Shown piece after piece: positions 59,365-64,000 of a stretch of 64,000 nucleotides of DNA. The notes under the pieces were generated by a model. It was not told the DNA's origin and ran no database searches. It saw nothing but the letters and a program-made list of their open reading frames with translations. The DNA lies in assembly GCA_032629725.1 (NCBI GenBank), contig JAFEVB010000012.1, positions 1,178,001-1,242,000 on the forward strand, given 5' to 3'. Position 1 is the stretch's first letter. Every line of letters starts with the position of its first letter. The DNA comes from Gremmenia infestans. Taxonomy: Eukaryota; Ascomycota; Leotiomycetes; Helotiales; Hamatocanthoscyphaceae. The position numbers were made by a program, and so were the translations under genes.

Positions 59365-61059
59365 ATGCCTAGTACTCTTGCAGTGGTCGCCACAGGCGCC
59401 GTTGCCATCTACGGCTTCCTCCATCTGCTTTTGCATTACACGCAAGATGTGAGAGAACCCCCACCAGTTGCAACGACTCTTCCATTCATCGGTACCGCAG
59501 TCGGGTTGTCGAGGAAGAAAAATAGGTATTATGTCGAGCTGAGGTGCGTCATTGAATATACCGTTAAATATATACGAATTCTTCTTGGGACTACACCCTG
59601 ACGTGCAAGCAATCGCAGGAACAAGTATTACTTGCCTATCTACACTATTCGCCTACCCGGGGCAAGACTTTACGTTGTCAACTCGATCTCACTCATCTCA
59701 GCCGTTCAGCGCCAATCTAAAGTTTTAGCCTTTCCACCTCTGGAAGCTAAGCTGGCCATGAGTGTGACGGGCTCAAGTAAAACTGCCAACGATATTCTCA
59801 ACACGAACATGAATGGTGAAGACGGCGATTCCGGTAGCTACTCGATGACATTTTATAAAATGATACACACCCCTCTTTCTCCTGGTCCTGAGCTTGATGC
59901 AATGAACCGTGTCATGGCTCAAAAGGTGTCGGCGTCAATTGATCGCATCAAGGGACAGAAGGCTGTTCGACTCTTCGAATTCATCAAACACGAAATCGCA
60001 CTCGCAACTACAGACTCTGCTTACGGACCGAAAAATCCATTTAACGATGCTGCGATTGTCGATGCCTTCTGGTAAATATTATTGTGATAAATGCTAGGGT
60101 GCTAGTCGCTAATGTCTTGCAGGAAATACCAGAACGGAATCATGAAGCTTCTGATTGGAGTGCTTCCTTCCCTGTTCGCTAGCGAGAGCCTTGCTGCGCG
60201 CGAACTTATGGTGAAAGCTTTCTTGCGATACTTCGAAGAGGGAGGTCATAATGAGGCTTCTGCTCTGATGAAGTCCCGGTTCGAGCATAGTACTGAGCAC
60301 AAAATTCCCGTCGAGGACATCGCCAGATTTGAGGTTGGTAATACCATAGGTCTTCTGACCAATACGGCTCCTGCTGCGTTCTGGATTGTATACCATTTAT
60401 ACTCCAGCCCGCTCGCATTGGAAGAGTGTCGAGAAGAGCTTTCTAAAGTTGTCTCAGACGATGTATCTACGGCCGCCAATGGGGAGACGACTAAAGTTTA
60501 CACCATTGATATGTCTCAAGTAAAGGCATCTTGTCCGGTCCTATTATCCACACTGCAAGAGGTACTTCGAATCCATACCGTCGGAATATCAACCAGGTTG
60601 GTAATGGAAGATCACATGTTAGATAACAAGTATCTTCTCAAGAAAGGAAATACGGTGATGATTCCTGGTCCTGTGCAGCATACAAGCACATCTGATTGGG
60701 GTCCCAATGTTAACGAGTTTGATCATCGGCGTTTTCTGCCAAAAAACAAACGTCATAATCCAGTTGCATTTCGTGCATTTGGAGGTGGAACTACGCTCTG
60801 TCCAGGTCGTCATTTTGCAAGTACTGAGATTATGGCCTTCACAGCCCTCTTGATTCTCAGGTTCGAGGTTGCACCTGCGGGCGGGAAATGGATTCGTCTT
60901 ACAACTAACAAGGCAGCACTTTGGGAAACGACCCCCGTACCAGATGAAGACATAAAAGTCAAGATCAGTCCAAGATATAACACAGATATGAGTGCTAAAT
61001 GGAGGATTTTGGTTAACGACTCCGACAAAGCAATGCCACTTTCTGCTGAAGACTTGTGA
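59365..61059 (+). CDS. Cytochrome P450, CYP7/CYP8-like
   Basis: Exons 59365-59543, 59619-60071 and 60123-61059 encode 522 residues. An N-terminal anchor (VVATGAVAIYGFLHLLLHY) is followed by PPPVATTLPFIGTAVG. The heme loop is FGGGTTLCPGRHFA with Cys 437 and ExxR is in TLQEVLRIHTVG. The I-helix reads VGNTIGLLTNTAPAAFWIVYH: the usual AGxxT Thr region is replaced by a TNTAPAAFW pattern reminiscent of prostacyclin synthase and sterol 7-alpha-hydroxylases, which do isomerisation or hydroxylation with an altered oxygen site. The fungal members of this type often belong to biosynthetic clusters. The start (ATG 59365) is preferred over an upstream non-ATG codon. Confidence 0.92.
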
Positions 61060-61957
61060 AGAAGGCTGGGCTTGAAGCACGAAGATCGAGTCCCTATAGC
61101 GATCATTGCTTTTCCATTTTTCACATCACTGACCTGGGGCTATGCAACACCGTACAGATTATGGGGACACAAGGCCTCGGCCACTTTATGAATCCAATAT
61201 TCAATATATCTTCGATGCATTTAATATCGAAGCATTTAATAAACATGCCACTTTTAACCGGGTATCAAGCATAAAGCCACCGGAACCCTTTATGATAATG
61301 AATTACCTAAATACTCTATAAGTGTTTTCAACCCTGAGATCTATACAGTAGAACTTGAACTTCAGAACATGACAGACTTGACTTGATCAAAAAGTCCTAG
61401 TATAAAATTTGTTACCTCCATACAGTCGGTTGGCCCCGCTGAATTGAAAACGATTCGTCCGGCGCTGCTTCTTCCCTACTTGCCATTAAATAAATGATCG
61501 ACGTGGCGCCAACCATGCAAGTAATTGCAGCAAGCCCACCTGCATCATCCTTGAGACTGCAGAGAACTTGGACATGGTCATGGCTAATATCTATGCTTGC
61601 AGATGCTACCCTACCTTTACCCAAGCATGACAGAGCTGTCTATTGTCAGCTTGCAGAGATTACAGGGTTTCAACGACAGGCTCCGGCATAATCAATTTCC
61701 CCGGGAAATCTACCGGCCATAAACTCGAGGGAAGACACAAACGCTCACCGACCCAATCCGATACAGCTGGTTTATCCATTTCTGGTGATCATATGAATTT
61801 GAAGTCGTTAAGTCTATCAAATGAGGCTGACCCCATACAACACAGACTGGAATCTTTGACATCGACGCCAAACACTACCTTTTTTATTCTTATCTCTACC
61901 TCTGCGAACTTGAACAGATCAGACACTATTGGGCTCCGTGAATTCAACAACACAAAT
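61060..61957. other. Intergenic / possible long leader of the MFS gene
   Basis: The transporter frame remains open upstream to about 61640, with an in-frame ATG at 61793, but this part is polar and low in similarity to the family. I take it as untranslated leader. Confidence 0.4.
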
Positions 61958-63607
61958 ATGGAAGAATTGTCAACTTCTTCGGCCCCACTTGACAGAGAAA
62001 AGAATAGAGATCTACCAGAAGGACCTGCCCCCATCAATACACTGAAGTCATGGCGATTCTACCTTATCCTCTTCTCGCTATCCTTTATCATCTTTGTCTC
62101 ATCCCTAGACGGCTCTATCATTGCTACGGCCCTCCCCAGGATCACGAATGAGCTTGCAGCTGCGAATAACTACGTGTGGATTGCCAATTCGTTCCTCGTT
62201 GCCCAGACCGTCATTCAGCCATTGTGTGCTCAGACTGCTAACATATTTGGGCGCCGCACTCCAATGCTTGTCTCTGTTTCCGTCTTCGCTCTCGGTAGTG
62301 GGATAGCAGGTGGTTCGCATAACTCTGCCATGCTGATAGCGGGCCGCACTGTCCAGGGTTTGGGGTCTGGGGGGATTATGATGCTCGTTGAGCTCATTAT
62401 TTGCGACCTGGTCCCGCTAAGAGAAAGAGGAAAATACCTTGGCATAGTTCTATCTTCTAGTGCTGTCGCCGCCGTCTTAGGGCCAGTCGTCGGTGGCGCG
62501 CTTGCAGATACAAACTGGAGGTGGATATTCTACTTGAATCTCCCAATTTCGGGGCTCACCCTGCTTGTTATGACACTTTGCCTCCGTCTTCACCATGTGA
62601 AAGAGTCTACATGGAGGAGAGCACTTCTACGAATTGACTGGGTTGGAAATATAATCTTTATCGTGTCTATTTGCTCTCTTCTGATCGGCCTTGTGTTCGG
62701 TGGATCTATCTTCCCTTGGGCTTCCTGGCGTGTCATTTTACCAATTGTGCTTGGTACACTGGGATGGGTTGGATTCCATCTATATGAATGGAGGCCACCC
62801 CCATTCTGCAAAGAGGTCTCCGTTCCTCCACATGTTTTTGCGACAAGAACATCCGCTGCGGCTTTCTATATCGACTTTATATCATCGGTTCTACTCCAAT
62901 GGGTCTGCTTTTTCTGGCCCTTTTACTTCCAAGCACTCAAAGAAGCTTCTCCGCTCCGTGCAGGCATTGACTTCATCCCCTATGAAGCATTCCTCATCGT
63001 GATTGCAGCTGTATCAGGTGGTATCTTGTCGAAACTTGGACACTACCGGCCATTACATCTAGCAGGATTATGTCTTAGCGTCATTGGTCCTGGACTTAAT
63101 ATCATGCTCTCGAGAACCACTCCAAAAGCAGTATGGGTCATTTTTCAGATGATCGACGCCACTGGGCGCGCTATGTTGTTACCTACCGTCCTTCCGGCTG
63201 TTTTAGCATCCTTATCTGAGTCAGATGTTGCTTCAGCCACCGGCATGTATTCATTCCTGCGTAGCTTCGGCTTTGTTTGGGGTATTACAATTCCTGGTAT
63301 TATATTTAACTCACAATTCGATCGCTACTCGTCACTTATTAGTGACCCAAGAGTTCGTCAACAGATGACTGATGGTCGGGCCTATCAGTCTGTCAATGGT
63401 GACTATATCAATTCTCTTCAGCCCAATATAAGGCAAGAAGTGGTTTCGGTCTATCGAGAAGCCCTTAGGGTCGTTTGGATTGGCGCTGTTGCATTTGGAG
63501 CGACTGGATTCATTGCCGTTTTTGTAGAGAAGCATATCCCTCTTCGAACACACCTTGATACACAATTTGGAATTGAGGGAGACTCGCCTAGAGATCAGGA
63601 GAACTAG
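61958..63607 (+). CDS. MFS drug:H+ antiporter, DHA2 family (14 TM)
   Basis: A single exon encodes 549 residues from ATG 61958; an in-frame ATG at 61793 would add 55 residues. Fourteen hydrophobic segments can be drawn, starting FYLILFSLSFIIFVSSLDG. The DHA2 signatures are visible: LDGSIIATALPRI in TM1, the loop FGRRTPML between TM2 and TM3, GRTVQGLGSGG in TM4 and VLGPVVGGALADTNWRWIFYLNLP in TM5 (motif C, typical of antiporters). The polar C-terminus ends HLDTQFGIEGDSP. It most likely exports small toxic or secondary metabolites; the two P450s and membrane protein next door make an exporter of their product plausible. No introns were seen. Confidence 0.93.
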   Translation: MEELSTSSAPLDREKNRDLPEGPAPINTLKSWRFYLILFSLSFIIFVSSLDGSIIATALPRITNELAAANNYVWIANSFLVAQTVIQPLCAQTANIFGRRTPMLVSVSVFALGSGIAGGSHNSAMLIAGRTVQGLGSGGIMMLVELIICDLVPLRERGKYLGIVLSSSAVAAVLGPVVGGALADTNWRWIFYLNLPISGLTLLVMTLCLRLHHVKESTWRRALLRIDWVGNIIFIVSICSLLIGLVFGGSIFPWASWRVILPIVLGTLGWVGFHLYEWRPPPFCKEVSVPPHVFATRTSAAAFYIDFISSVLLQWVCFFWPFYFQALKEASPLRAGIDFIPYEAFLIVIAAVSGGILSKLGHYRPLHLAGLCLSVIGPGLNIMLSRTTPKAVWVIFQMIDATGRAMLLPTVLPAVLASLSESDVASATGMYSFLRSFGFVWGITIPGIIFNSQFDRYSSLISDPRVRQQMTDGRAYQSVNGDYINSLQPNIRQEVVSVYREALRVVWIGAVAFGATGFIAVFVEKHIPLRTHLDTQFGIEGDSPRDQEN

Positions 63608-64000
63608 CTTCCTCAGCTCGAAACGCAAGAGTATTGGGGGTAGCGCAACTGCAAGGAAGAAACTTATTTTCAATTAGAACATCAGGTAACTTGCTCTACA
63701 TTTTGAGTATATATCACTAGATCTTCAACTCCACATTGCGTTCAATGACTCTCCAGACCAACAAATTTTCTTTCCAATGGAAATTCTCAAAGCTTTAGCT
63801 GCTTAGTTTCTATTGTCAATTTGTCGGATGTTGTTCACCAGGGACTCGTAGTTGATGCTCAACAATACCCATTTGCAAGTTCTAAGGCATTGACAAGGGA
63901 CCTGTTCCAATGAATTGGAGTGGCAGTGGTTTCGTTGGTGCATGGTCAACTAAGTGAGTTTTGCTTTTAGCCGCTTTATTCCCGTATATATTGGGAGTGC
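63608..64000. other. Right edge, unresolved
   Basis: One frame near 63914-63953 reads NWSGSGFVGAWSTK and ends at a GTGAGT donor, which may be the start or an exon of a gene continuing to the right. Too little remains to call it. Confidence 0.3.

Noticed and set aside
1..64000. CRISPR arrays, bacterial operons, ribosome-binding sites
   Set aside because: The window is eukaryotic; no regular spaced repeats or polycistronic spacing were seen.

Overview
The window is nuclear DNA of a filamentous ascomycete (Pezizomycotina). The evidence is 50-90 nt introns with GT..AG ends and CTAAC/CTGAC-type branch points, a HET-domain gene, a rhodopsin-domain (PTH11-like) membrane protein, a Zn2Cys6 regulator, fungal-type Ste24, CSC1 and Tcd genes, and an intron-containing tRNA-Gly. 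A leotiomycete is my guess, but nothing in the window settles it. Coordinates span the first to last coding base; exons are given in the evidence. I built the splice models by eye from frame, phase and splice signals.

1-17 kb is a compact housekeeping block: a small secreted protein, mitochondrial ribosomal protein bL34m divergent from a possible RNA polymerase I subunit gene, the CAAX protease Ste24, a small RING-finger gene, a one-pass membrane protein, a Tcd-type tRNA t6A dehydratase, a BTB/POZ protein and an RNA 3'-terminal phosphate cyclase-like gene. 17-24 kb is looser: a GPI-anchored-looking Cys/Thr-rich protein, a glyoxalase-fold protein, and an unusual gene built from repeated phase-1 exons.

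24.6-40.6 kb reads as a possible catabolic or detoxification neighbourhood: a Baeyer-Villiger type flavin monooxygenase, an AHL-lactonase-like metallo-beta-lactamase, an atypical SDR, a DUF1989 protein, a monocarboxylate-type MFS transporter, a Zn2Cys6 transcription factor (with a MITE-like inverted-repeat element upstream of it) and an FSP1/AIF-like NAD(P)H oxidoreductase. A ketone to lactone to hydroxy-acid route with its own transporter and regulator is the simplest story, and it is inference.

40.9-54 kb holds a CSC1/OSCA-type channel, several small hypothetical genes, a HET-domain protein, a solo LTR (233 bp, TGTTGT/ACAACA ends, 5-bp CATAT target duplication) and an intron-containing tRNA-Gly(GCC) in an AT-rich stretch.

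54-64 kb carries P450 - rhodopsin-domain membrane protein - P450 (CYP7/CYP8-like) - DHA2 MFS transporter. This looks like one flank of a secondary-metabolite cluster whose backbone enzyme, if there is one, lies beyond the right edge.
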